A stretch of 46,690 nucleotides of DNA. It comes from Acetatifactor sp. Lineage in GTDB: Bacteria; Bacillota; Clostridia; Lachnospirales; Lachnospiraceae. The position numbers were made by a program, and so were the translations under genes. Numbering within the stretch: the stretch's first letter is position 1; every line of letters begins with the position of its first letter. The stretch is from NCBI GenBank assembly GCA_022511425.1, contig JAFLRO010000011.1, positions 1 to 46,690 on the forward strand, given 5' to 3'. The notes under the pieces were generated by a model that did not search any database, was not told the origin of the DNA, and worked only from the letters and a program-made list of their open reading frames with translations. Of the stretch, positions 9,001 to 16,605 are shown one piece after another.

Positions 9001-10696
9001 TCGTGAGGATGCCTTTACAAACTGTCCTAAGTTGAACGAGCTGACGATTCCCGGGATGTCTGCTAAGATCAGTACGGAGGCATTCGGGGGAACCACCTTG
9101 TCAGAAAACAAGGTGCTCTGGTTCTACTGTCACGCCGATAGTGAGGCCGCTGATTTTGCCGATCTCAATTATCCATATATTCAGTGGAAAGAGACAAAAC
9201 CTGTGCGCTATTGGGAAGTTCAGTTTGGGTACTACGATGATAATGATAATTTTGTCCCGATAGATAAAGTTCAAAGTGTGCTAGAAGGGACGGCAGCGAT
9301 ACCTCCTGAAAATGCTAAGGAGTTAATACCTAAAAAAGAGGGATATACATGGAACGGTGTTGACTGGATTCCGGCCTCGTACTTGGCTGTTTACGATCAT
9401 TTAAAAGTAACGCCCAAGTTTGTTCCGGTAGGTGATGAAAGAGTTACCATAACATATCTATATGAAGATTTGAGCGTTTATACAACACAGACAGTTGATA
9501 AAGGCACGGATGTGATTCCCGTACAAGCCCCAGTAAAGCCGGGATATGTCTATATTGGCTGGAGAATTTATCTAGGTGACGGTTCAGTTTATACAAGTCT
9601 GAAAAATGTTCAGAGTAATATGAGTTTGTTGCCTGTATATAAGGAAGCTGAAGCCGGTGAGGACGATGGCACAGGCGCTACCGGCAGCCCCGGAGCATCA
9701 GGCGGTCCGGGCGGTTCCGGCAGCCCCGGAGCATCCGACGGTTCCGGCAATGGTAATGGCAGCGGCAACGGTAACGGCACCAGCGGAACATTCTATAACC
9801 TGACCGTGGTGAACGGCAGTGGATCCGGCAGCTACCTGGTAGGTGCGCAGCCTGTGATCATAGCAAATGACCCTGCGAGCGGACAGGTGTTTGACCATTG
9901 GACTGTGAGCCCTGCTGATGTAAAGATCGCAAGCACTGTGCTGTCAGCCTCCATCATTACCATGCCTGCGTCCGATGTGACCGTGACGGCTTACTATAAA
10001 GCAAGCTCCGGAAACGGCACAGCGGGCGGCGGAGGCACCGGCAGTACCGGAAGCGGTAATAACAACCAGAGACCTAACGGTACCCTGGAATCAGGTAAAA
10101 ACGGCGGCACTACCGTTGTCATTGACAAGAACGGACTGTCAAATACCGGCGTGGTTTCTGCAACAATAAATGGATCATCCGATAACTTTACCATCAAGAT
10201 CACGGAAACTGCCGAGGCTAACGAAGCAGCACTGAGAGCATTGATGGCTGAATACGGGGATAACCTGGACAATATCAAGTATTTCCCTATGGATATCTCC
10301 CTGTATGATTCCACGGGAACACGTAAGATTACAGATACCTCGGGTCTGTCGATAAGTATTACATTACCTCTGCCGGATTCTCTGATTACCTATGCAGGTA
10401 ACAACAGAGTGGCAAGTACTTCAGGCAACAAGTTAGAGAGGCTTTCACCAAGATTTTCCACCATACAGGGTGTGTCCTGCATTACCTTTACGGCGGAGCA
10501 TTTCTCACCTTATGTGATTTATGTGAATACCAGAGACCTGTCCTCCGGACTGGTATCGGATGACACCCCTAAGACCGGGGACTTCATTCATCCCAAGTGG
10601 TTCTTATCCATCGGTCTTGCCTGCCTGTCCTTTGTGCTATTTATGCAGAAGGACACAAGGAAGCAGAAGAAGGTAAAGGTAAAAGTCAGAGCTTAG
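6059..10696 (+). CDS. large BspA-type LRR surface protein with sortase signal
   Basis: A 1545-residue secreted protein. It has a long basic n-region and hydrophobic core (about 31-50) as signal sequence. Several blocks of BspA/LRR_5 repeats (FxxCxxLxxIxLPxxvxxIgxxAF pattern, about 295-445, 560-650, 820-1010) are followed by two Listeria-Bacteroides-type repeats (about 1030-1190; KEGYTWNG, KPGYVYIGW). A Gly/Ser/Pro/Asn-rich linker, an InlB B-repeat-like domain (FDHWTVSP) and a second Gly-rich linker come next. The protein ends with TPKTG (1503-1507), a hydrophobic helix and a basic tail: a complete cell-wall sorting signal. AAAGGAG precedes the ATG. BspA repeats often mediate adhesion; the ligand here is unknown. 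Confidence 0.92.
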   Translation: MAGKEIKKGAQMEAQKETPKKGRRLKRSVRKTLGAITLAAAIAVAAVPTENLRADEPGAGRAVTRTADSYTPSSKGIIPQFTKSDNIYMSGTGKFLFAFSQNGTNASPNAVILGYDSSALGDGGELEIPAQVEPYIKFTNTLGGAETGYVVVGNMENFLYYRTTKQVPDTEPDGTEKKDASGNTIYKTVTDQYLPCLASTKNVWGSIPANQLYYDKTQVKAIPGQGRMDLTDDDVEQATGADYQPTIADVVYIGNQYLTQEIDSEGKGTGIWHIDDYVTADNPEKGIFATNSNIQKLVISSDKVQGIGEYAFYNCSSLKSIELKDGLRIIAEGAFYGCYNMNSISIPVNSNLTAIGAKAFYYCEKLSSFTLPVGVVTIGDSAFENCISLTTVDLLSDGQFNGLQNLGRDVFKGCRSLQNITFPNKVTGTIWLSAFQGCDQLHWISTRSDTITFKGEDDVFSYDDFKKMLAEGTTVDGTFYFEGFTDSTLNQMTKENCFAFSHIGYDESGAVVKKDRYELTVQEEEGQGAAGRATYEVNSSNQLTRYEAGSAVDSVTIPNHIGPNTIATINEGVFSDNCYIIKVEIPENVKVISANAFRGCHNLENVIFASGDVQIGANAFATQETKIHSKGVSCRVENDSDGSPKVKLKFIGPVSYNSGPFKYAMSTSGKYNTDTQTISYITYLTGWPQNMEIRFNPDAVNPETGEKGMSELVDFPSLDELAVGLKYTSKNYIYISEVQESLAKSAIKKYRGEDKNPILQGEQAILDAALNIEIPEGVESVRAGLFKEKEKVDLNTKKTVKAYSLKAVTCKAESSVSGSDANAVLTGTFVGCEQLTKIELLGGVVAVDKYAFKDCTALTDMTLPATVKTMGIRPFAGCRKLSNINFLGGSFTCKDSIIFELADDGKIVVECLEGRVYPSVAAEELAGVSALYEEAFMMGASEVSKVDLSQSNVKVIPIKAFMDNAELREIVLPTIASGFIIREDAFTNCPKLNELTIPGMSAKISTEAFGGTTLSENKVLWFYCHADSEAADFADLNYPYIQWKETKPVRYWEVQFGYYDDNDNFVPIDKVQSVLEGTAAIPPENAKELIPKKEGYTWNGVDWIPASYLAVYDHLKVTPKFVPVGDERVTITYLYEDLSVYTTQTVDKGTDVIPVQAPVKPGYVYIGWRIYLGDGSVYTSLKNVQSNMSLLPVYKEAEAGEDDGTGATGSPGASGGPGGSGSPGASDGSGNGNGSGNGNGTSGTFYNLTVVNGSGSGSYLVGAQPVIIANDPASGQVFDHWTVSPADVKIASTVLSASIITMPASDVTVTAYYKASSGNGTAGGGGTGSTGSGNNNQRPNGTLESGKNGGTTVVIDKNGLSNTGVVSATINGSSDNFTIKITETAEANEAALRALMAEYGDNLDNIKYFPMDISLYDSTGTRKITDTSGLSISITLPLPDSLITYAGNNRVASTSGNKLERLSPRFSTIQGVSCITFTAEHFSPYVIYVNTRDLSSGLVSDDTPKTGDFIHPKWFLSIGLACLSFVLFMQKDTRKQKKVKVKVRA
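9681..9735 (+). repeat. 36-bp-period repeat in the Gly-rich linker
   Basis: The 19-nt sequence CCGGCAGCCCCGGAGCATC occurs at 9681-9699 and 9717-9735 inside the linker of the LRR protein. It encodes collagen-like GSPGAS units and lies next to (GN)n codons, a region prone to in-frame length change. Confidence 0.7.
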
Positions 10697-10724
10697 GGTG
10701 GACTTAAGTGAAAAGGAATATGAT

Positions 10725-12875
10725 ATGAAGAAGAGGAAACGGCTATTTGGTGCCTTGCTTGTAATTCTGGCACTGATCATCATGCAGCTTCCTGTATCGG
10801 AGGCAGATGCGGCTACACCATCTGCTTCCGATTTTAAAATGGAGGGGAGCACATTAGTGAAGTATCGGGGCACGGAGAAAAACGTGTCTATTCCTGATAC
10901 CGTGGAGGTCATTGGCAAGGGAGCTTTTGAGGGCAATACCAATATTGAGCTGGTCGTAGTACCCAATTCTGTTAAGAGGATTGAGAGATATGCTTTCTGG
11001 GGCTGCGACAATCTGGACACTGTGGTGCTGGGCAGAGGCCTGACTGCGGTGGGTGATTATGTCTTTGCAGGCTGTAAGGGGCTTAAGCAGATGACGATTC
11101 CCTCTAATGTGACGTCTATTGGAGTGCAGGCGTTTGGTGACTGCGTAAATCTGAAAGATATCACCATTCCATCGAAGACTACTTCCATACATGAAACGGC
11201 TTTTGTCGGCTGTTATCAGTTGACCATACACGCCGACCCGGGCAGTGTGGCGGATGCATATGCCAAGGATTTTTATGAGAAATTGAAGGAGATGGCCGAG
11301 TATCAGGATGTACCGGGTTATAATCCTTCAGAAGACAGCCAGGGCAGCCAGAACGACAATCAGACGGAGACTCCGACACCTACGCCTGTTGCGACTCCTG
11401 AACCCAGTTATCCGACAGGTGAGGAGATTGGCTCCACACAGGTGGTGGGCAACCGGGCAGTAGTGTTCATCAATGCATCATCATTGGACGTTTTGGGCGC
11501 GGGAGATAATATTGCTATACTGCAGACTCCGGCTGCAGATTTTTCTGCCGGAACACAGGTGAGCGGTATTCCGAAGTTTACCATTGTGGACGGAAGCATT
11601 GTAGCCGACCAGGCTTATTACAGAAACGCTGACTTGGAGTCAATCACCTTGCCGGACGGAATCCGCGAAATAGGACAGTTCTCTTTTGCAAGAAGCGCTC
11701 TGAGGAAGGTTACGCTTCCTGAAGGGGTTGAGACAATTTCCTACGGAGCGTTCTATCACTGCGATAATCTGAACACAGTACAGCTTCCTGAGACAGTGAT
11801 GAACGTAGAGCCTAAGGCGTTTAGCTACACTGGATGGGTGAAGAATTTCTTGAACGGCAGAACAGGGGAGGGAGACTTTCTTATCAGTGGCGGCGTTTTA
11901 GTGGCGTACCGTGGAAACAGTAAGGATGTGAGCGTGCCGCAAAATGTGCGTGTCATTGCTGCGGAAGTCTTTCTTGGACACGACGAGATTACTTCTGTTA
12001 CCCTGCCGAGAAGTCTGCGGGTAATCGGAGAAGGGGCTTTTGAGGACTGTACATCCCTAAGTGATATCAATCTGAATATAGGCTTGGAGCAGATAAAGGA
12101 CAGAGCATTTTTGAATTGTGTGGCAGAATTGGTACAGGTGCCCTCCACTGTAGATACAGTGGGGTTGCGTGCCTTCGAAAATATTAATGTTGAATATACA
12201 AGGCATGATCCGAAGATATCCTACGAGATTACGGCTACGAGGCTTTCCAATGAGGCGTACAGAGCCCCGGAGCCCGATGCGGATGCCGTGGCCGCAGGAG
12301 TAGTAGTGGATATGCCGGATGGTGCGTCGGCCGTTCTGGAGGGCGCAGCACGGAGTTATGTATTACAGATTGCGAAGAGTGATGACACGGCGTCCACAGC
12401 TCGGGCGTTTCAGCGTGCTTTTGGCAGCAATCTGCCAGAGGGCACCTGGGTATATGATATGCAGTTGACGGACAATAGCGAGATTCCGCTGACGAAGCTG
12501 GGAAGACAGTTCCTTACAGTGGTGCTGCCCCTGCCGGATTCTTTGAAAGGTCAGGAAATCAGGGTTTTTGCACTGGATCGAAACGGACAGCTGGAAGAAA
12601 TTGCTTCAGAACTTGTCACTGTGAATGGGAAGGCAGCTGTGCGTTTTCAGACAAACTTCCTATCGCAGATCAGTTTATGCCCTACTGGAGCTGCGGCAGG
12701 CAAGCTAATCGAGATAAATGTTGACATGGGGAGCCTCAGCGGGCCTCCGGAAACATTAATTGGCACCATGTCAGATGGTAAGGTCGTTAAGTTTATCATA
12801 AGTGGTGCAATGTTGCTTACAGGTTTTATCCTTCTATTTACAGCTAAAAAGAAAAGAGAGAGGAGTATCGTTTGA
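10725..12875 (+). CDS. second LRR_5 (BspA-type) surface protein, membrane anchored
   Basis: A 716-residue protein with signal peptide (MKKRKRLFGALLVILALI..., cleavage near SEADA). It carries a first LRR_5 block (about 45-170), a Pro/Thr linker (TPTPTPVATPEPSYP), a second LRR_5 block (about 300-480) and a C-terminal domain sharing the LPLPDSL motif with the upstream 1545-aa protein. It ends in one transmembrane helix and the basic tail KKKRERS. There is no LPxTG/PKTG motif; PPETL just before the helix is only a distant resemblance. A GTG at 10698 is in frame, but ATG 10725 starts exactly at the signal peptide and follows AAAAGGA at suitable distance. It is probably co-transcribed with the sortase and first LRR genes. 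Confidence 0.88.
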   Translation: MKKRKRLFGALLVILALIIMQLPVSEADAATPSASDFKMEGSTLVKYRGTEKNVSIPDTVEVIGKGAFEGNTNIELVVVPNSVKRIERYAFWGCDNLDTVVLGRGLTAVGDYVFAGCKGLKQMTIPSNVTSIGVQAFGDCVNLKDITIPSKTTSIHETAFVGCYQLTIHADPGSVADAYAKDFYEKLKEMAEYQDVPGYNPSEDSQGSQNDNQTETPTPTPVATPEPSYPTGEEIGSTQVVGNRAVVFINASSLDVLGAGDNIAILQTPAADFSAGTQVSGIPKFTIVDGSIVADQAYYRNADLESITLPDGIREIGQFSFARSALRKVTLPEGVETISYGAFYHCDNLNTVQLPETVMNVEPKAFSYTGWVKNFLNGRTGEGDFLISGGVLVAYRGNSKDVSVPQNVRVIAAEVFLGHDEITSVTLPRSLRVIGEGAFEDCTSLSDINLNIGLEQIKDRAFLNCVAELVQVPSTVDTVGLRAFENINVEYTRHDPKISYEITATRLSNEAYRAPEPDADAVAAGVVVDMPDGASAVLEGAARSYVLQIAKSDDTASTARAFQRAFGSNLPEGTWVYDMQLTDNSEIPLTKLGRQFLTVVLPLPDSLKGQEIRVFALDRNGQLEEIASELVTVNGKAAVRFQTNFLSQISLCPTGAAAGKLIEINVDMGSLSGPPETLIGTMSDGKVVKFIISGAMLLTGFILLFTAKKKRERSIV

Positions 12876-12924
12876 AGATACCTTTCAAATTCTAAAGTGA
12901 TGCTTAAAAGGACAAGGGGTAATT

Positions 12925-13902
12925 ATGAGTTCATTTTTTAAGTTAGAAAAACCGGCGGCGGTGCGTGAGGCCGCAGAAAAGAAGCGCGGATTGCATTGGG
13001 CGCTGGAACTGTTAGTATTTGTAGCGGTTTTTTTGGTGGGGGAGATTGCAGAGATGTTTCTTCTCGTGCCGGGAAATTTGATTCTGTTGTTTACGAATGC
13101 TGATTATATAGATGCCTCCATGGCAGGGGATATTGCCCGTCTTATGGAGATTAGCAATCAAGTTACGACATCGGAAACCTATACCATATTGAGTTTGTTT
13201 GCCACTCTGGGAATGATTCTGATAGCATTCCTGTTTTGCAGGATCCTGCAAAAACGTCCTCTCAGAACGCTGGGCTTCAGAAGGGAGGGAATTTTTAAGG
13301 AATATATCATTGGCATAGCTGCCGGATTCCTGGTGTTTTCAGCAGCGGTCCTTATATGTGTGGTCACAGGAGCGCTTGAATTGGGTGGGATGTCTCCTGC
13401 ATTTTCGGCAGGAACCTTCCTGCTCTTTACGGTGGGATTTATGATCCAGGGAATGTCGGAGGAAGTACTTTGCCGCGGTTACTTTATGGTATCTGTGGCA
13501 CGGCGATATCCCCTTGTTGCTGCAATTATGGCAAACTCTTTGTTTTTTGCCGCATTGCATCTGCTCAATCCGGGGATTTCCGTGCTTGCATTACTCAATC
13601 TGGTTTTATTTGGCGTGTTTGCTTCCGTTTATTTTTTGCGGCGCGGAAATATCTGGGGAGTTGCAGCTTTTCATTCGGTATGGAATCTGGTGCAGGGTAA
13701 TTTCTATGGCATTCGTGTCAGTGGTATGGAGATGCAGTGCAGTGTCCTGCAATCCGATATGGTAGCCGGAAAAGAGATTTGGAACGGCGGAGCCTTTGGC
13801 CTGGAAGGTGGGCTGGCAGTGACCATCGTCTATGTGGTTGGCATAGCGGTTCTTCTTTGCATGAAGGGAAAGGAACCTGTGCAGGAGTCACAGGCGGCAT
13901 AA
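12925..13902 (+). CDS. CPBP-family intramembrane metalloprotease
   Basis: A polytopic membrane protein of 325 residues of the CPBP (CAAX protease and bacteriocin-processing, Abi) family. The family motifs are visible: EExxxR (Glu179-Glu180, Arg184) in the segment SEEVLCRGYF, then FFAALHLLNPG and a later HSVWNLVQG with the metal-binding His residues. About eight hydrophobic segments are present. Members act in prenyl-protein processing, bacteriocin self-immunity or protein maturation; the substrate is not predictable here. It starts 49 bp after the second LRR gene and is likely in the same transcript, ending at the strong hairpin at 13946-13995. Confidence 0.88.
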   Translation: MSSFFKLEKPAAVREAAEKKRGLHWALELLVFVAVFLVGEIAEMFLLVPGNLILLFTNADYIDASMAGDIARLMEISNQVTTSETYTILSLFATLGMILIAFLFCRILQKRPLRTLGFRREGIFKEYIIGIAAGFLVFSAAVLICVVTGALELGGMSPAFSAGTFLLFTVGFMIQGMSEEVLCRGYFMVSVARRYPLVAAIMANSLFFAALHLLNPGISVLALLNLVLFGVFASVYFLRRGNIWGVAAFHSVWNLVQGNFYGIRVSGMEMQCSVLQSDMVAGKEIWNGGAFGLEGGLAVTIVYVVGIAVLLCMKGKEPVQESQAA

Positions 13903-13945
13903 AAGAAAACGCTGAGTGACAGCGGCTGATATGAGAACTAAAATG

Positions 13946-13995
13946 ACGCCACGGCATACTATAAAGAAAATATAGTATATGCCGGGGCGTTTTTT
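13946..13995 (+). terminator. intrinsic terminator abutting the subtilase start codon
   Basis: ACGCC-A-CGGCATACTATA (13946-13963) pairs with TATAGTATATGCCG-G-GGCGT (13971-13990), with one 2-nt bulge and one mismatch. A run of six Ts (13990-13995) follows. It is a strong terminator for the CPBP protease gene. The T-run ends only 3 nt before the ATG of the next gene at 13999. Confidence 0.85.
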
Positions 13996-13998
13996 ATT

Positions 13999-14928
13999 AT
14001 GCAGAGAGTGAGGGAGCAGGTGGAGGATTTATCCGGAGGTCAATCGGATGGCGGAACCGGGATCGCGATTGCGCTATTAGACACCGGTGTTGCGTCCCAT
14101 CCTGACTTGGATGGCAGGATCCTGTGTTTCCGTGATTTTGTGAGTCAAAACAATCTGTCCAATCTATATAGCAGCATTTCCTATGACGACAACGGACATG
14201 GTACTCATGTAGCAGGAATCCTCTGCGGCAGTGGACAGCTTTCTGCAGGCAGATACCGGGGGCTGGCGCCGGGAGCCAGGCTGGTGGTGGGAAAGGTACT
14301 GGACGAGAACGGTGACGGTTCTGCGGAGGTCATGCTACGGGGATTGGACTGGGTGATGGCCCTGCGAGAGCGATACCGTATCCGTATTTTGAATATTTCC
14401 GTGGGAATCGGTGACCTGGATGATAAGAAAAAGGAACAGGCACTTCAAGAGAAGCTGGAGGAATTGTGGAATCTGGGAATGCTTGTAGTGTGTGCCGCAG
14501 GAAACAAGGGGCCCGGTGACAATACTGTCTCTTCAGTAGGCGGGAATTCCATGGTAGTGACCGTGGGCTGTCATGACGGTAATTTTCGCGGTGGTGGCTT
14601 TTTGCGATGTGAAAATTATTCCGGCAGGGGAGATCCGGGAGCCGCTATAAGAAAACCGGATCTTGTGGCTCCGGGAACGGAGATCATGTCCTGCAATTAC
14701 CACCTTTCTCAGTTTCGCGGCCGTTGGCTGAATGCCTATGTTGCGAAAAGCGGCACTTCAATGGCGACGCCCATTGTATCAGCTGCTGCAGCACTGGCAT
14801 TTGAGAAATTCCCGTCTATGACCAACGAGGAGTGCAAGCAGAAACTTCAGTATACAGCAACAGATTTGGGAGCACCCTGGAACCAGCAGGGCTGGGGCAT
14901 GGTAAACGTGAGACGGTTGTTGGAATAA
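13999..14928 (+). CDS. subtilisin-like serine protease (S8), no signal peptide
   Basis: A 309-residue peptidase S8 with all three catalytic residues: Asp28 in LLDTGV, His67 in GHGTHVAG and Ser254 in SGTSMATP. The Asn oxyanion segment CAAGNKGP is also present. It lacks a signal peptide and prodomain, so it resembles intracellular or locally acting subtilases rather than secreted prepro-enzymes. The start is uncertain: ATG 13999 directly follows the T-tract of a terminator and has no Shine-Dalgarno, and in-frame GTGs at 14008 and 14020 are poor alternatives. A weak promoter-like GTGACA-17-TAAAAT lies at 13916-13944, whose start would fall inside the hairpin. Regulation may therefore be unusual. 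Confidence 0.9.
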   Translation: MQRVREQVEDLSGGQSDGGTGIAIALLDTGVASHPDLDGRILCFRDFVSQNNLSNLYSSISYDDNGHGTHVAGILCGSGQLSAGRYRGLAPGARLVVGKVLDENGDGSAEVMLRGLDWVMALRERYRIRILNISVGIGDLDDKKKEQALQEKLEELWNLGMLVVCAAGNKGPGDNTVSSVGGNSMVVTVGCHDGNFRGGGFLRCENYSGRGDPGAAIRKPDLVAPGTEIMSCNYHLSQFRGRWLNAYVAKSGTSMATPIVSAAAALAFEKFPSMTNEECKQKLQYTATDLGAPWNQQGWGMVNVRRLLE

Positions 14929-14984
14929 GATGTTGAAAGTGAATCTGTTGAAAAGAACCTGTTGGAATAAGTTAAGGAAAAGAC

Positions 14985-15013
14985 TTGACATGGCTCGTAT
15001 GATTGTATACAAT
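14985..15013 (+). promoter_or_regulatory. sigma-A promoter of the citrate/isocitrate operon
   Basis: A perfect -35 TTGACA (14985-14990), a 17-nt spacer and -10 TACAAT (15008-15013). The spacer, the -10 and the start region are all covered by a 34-bp palindrome (14991-15024). Confidence 0.9.
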
Positions 15014-15024
15014 TATACGAGCCA
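14991..15024. promoter_or_regulatory. 34-bp palindromic operator, probably for the GntR regulator
   Basis: The sequence from TGGCTCGTAT to ATACGAGCCA is a near-perfect palindrome with a single mismatched pair, centred on TTGTATACAA. The core resembles sites of FadR-subfamily GntR proteins. It begins at the first base after the -35 and runs past the -10, an ideal repressor position. The gene for a FadR-type regulator lies in the same operon (16606-17304). Confidence 0.8.
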
Positions 15025-15055
15025 AACATTTTGAGAAAAAGGAGACGGAGCTGAT

Positions 15056-16462
15056 ATGAGAGAGAATGAGACTTTTCAGTATCGTCCGGTCACAATGAAC
15101 CCGAACAACAATCTGCTGCAGATTGAGGAGCATATGTACATATTGGATGATGTGCAGAAACCCAACGTTTTTCGAAATATGTTCCCTTATTCGGAGATAC
15201 CGAAGATTCCCTTCAACGATAGAATTGTGCCCCATAATATGCCAAAGGAAATCTGGATCACGGATACCACCTTCCGGGATGGTCAGCAGTCCAGAGCCCC
15301 TTATACCACAGAGCAGATCGTGACTATCTTTGATTATCTGCATAAGCTGGGCGGGCCTAACGGCATGATCCGCGCCAGTGAATTTTTCCTGTACAGCAAG
15401 AAGGACAGGGATGCGGTGTACAAGTGTATGGAACGGGGATATGAGTTCCCGGAGGTAACCAGCTGGATCCGTGCCAGCAAGGAAGATTTCAAGCTGGTGA
15501 AGGAAATTGGCATGAAGGAGACGGGTATTCTGGTCAGCTGCTCAGATTACCATATTTTCCTGAAACTGAAAATGACCAGGCGTCAAGCCATGGAGCATTA
15601 TTTAAGCGTGATTCGGGATTGTCTGGAAGAGGGCATCAGCCCCCGGTGCCACTTAGAGGACATCACCAGGGCGGATATTTATGGCTATGTGGTGCCGTTC
15701 TGCCTGGAACTGATGAAGTTGATGGAGGAGTATAAAATTCCTATCAAAGTCAGAGCATGTGACACCATGGGCTACGGTGTGAATTTCCCCGGTGCGGTTA
15801 TTCCAAGGAGCGTCCAGGGCATTATCTACGCAATTCATACCCATGCGGGCGTGCCCCATGAATTGATCGAATGGCATGGTCACAATGATTTCTATAAGGC
15901 GGTGAGCAATTCCACTACCGCATGGCTCTATGGCTGTTCCGGCATCAATACCTCTCTGTTCGGCATCGGAGAACGGACGGGCAATACGCCTCTGGAAGCC
16001 ATGGTATTTGAGTACGCTCAGCTGAAAGGCGATCTGAACGGAATGGATACCACGGTGATCACGGAACTGGCGGAGTACTACGAGAAGGAGATCGGCTATC
16101 AGATTCCGCCCAGAACTCCTTTTGTGGGTAAGAACTTCAATGTGACCAGAGCCGGAATTCATGCTGACGGATTGTTAAAGAATGAGGAAATTTATAATAT
16201 TTTTGATACAGAAAAATTCCTGAACCGTCCCGTACTCTGCGCTGTGTCCAACACTTCCGGTCTGGCGGGAATCGCACACTGGCTGAACACCTATTACAAG
16301 TTGAAAGATGACAGACAGGTGGATAAGAATTCAGAACTGGTGAAGGCCATCAAGGAATGGGTGGATGAGGAATATGCAGGAGGACGTGTGACTGTAATGA
16401 CCGATGAAGAGATTGTAGCATGCGTGGATAGGGTATGCAGGGAGAAGAATCTGACTCTTTAA
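15056..16462 (+). CDS. isopropylmalate synthase-family enzyme, probable Re-citrate synthase
   Basis: A 468-residue HMGL-like TIM-barrel Claisen condensation enzyme. It has the metal/substrate motif DTTFRDGQQSRAPYT near the N-terminus, an EWHGHNDFYKAV His pair and GERTGNTPLEA, as in IPM/homocitrate synthases. It lacks the C-terminal LeuA regulatory domain of feedback-regulated 2-isopropylmalate synthases and has an N-terminal extension of about 60 residues. The TFRDGQQ variant and linkage to a GntR regulator and NADP-isocitrate dehydrogenase, rather than leuCDB, suggest Re-citrate synthase (acetyl-CoA + oxaloacetate to citrate), feeding 2-oxoglutarate and glutamate synthesis. AAAGGAG precedes the ATG. 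The specificity call is inference; homocitrate or isopropylmalate synthesis are alternatives. Confidence 0.8.
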   Translation: MRENETFQYRPVTMNPNNNLLQIEEHMYILDDVQKPNVFRNMFPYSEIPKIPFNDRIVPHNMPKEIWITDTTFRDGQQSRAPYTTEQIVTIFDYLHKLGGPNGMIRASEFFLYSKKDRDAVYKCMERGYEFPEVTSWIRASKEDFKLVKEIGMKETGILVSCSDYHIFLKLKMTRRQAMEHYLSVIRDCLEEGISPRCHLEDITRADIYGYVVPFCLELMKLMEEYKIPIKVRACDTMGYGVNFPGAVIPRSVQGIIYAIHTHAGVPHELIEWHGHNDFYKAVSNSTTAWLYGCSGINTSLFGIGERTGNTPLEAMVFEYAQLKGDLNGMDTTVITELAEYYEKEIGYQIPPRTPFVGKNFNVTRAGIHADGLLKNEEIYNIFDTEKFLNRPVLCAVSNTSGLAGIAHWLNTYYKLKDDRQVDKNSELVKAIKEWVDEEYAGGRVTVMTDEEIVACVDRVCREKNLTL

Positions 16463-16605
16463 AGGAAGTATCGTACATTTTTGCAAGTATTTAGTCAGGT
16501 ACAGGTAAGACAGAAAAAGCAAAAGTTCTGGTAAAGATTACGGATATAAAATACCGGATACAAGATGTCGGATAAATGATACCGTGGTCTTGAAATGGAG
16601 AGAAA

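Noticed and set aside
6059-14928. Recent horizontally acquired island
   Set aside because: No integrase, transposase, tRNA junction or flanking repeats are seen; codon use is only mildly different and explained by repetitive surface proteins.
15056-16462. Simple call as 2-isopropylmalate synthase (leuA)
   Set aside because: It lacks the LeuA regulatory domain, and neighbours are a GntR regulator and isocitrate dehydrogenase rather than leucine genes.
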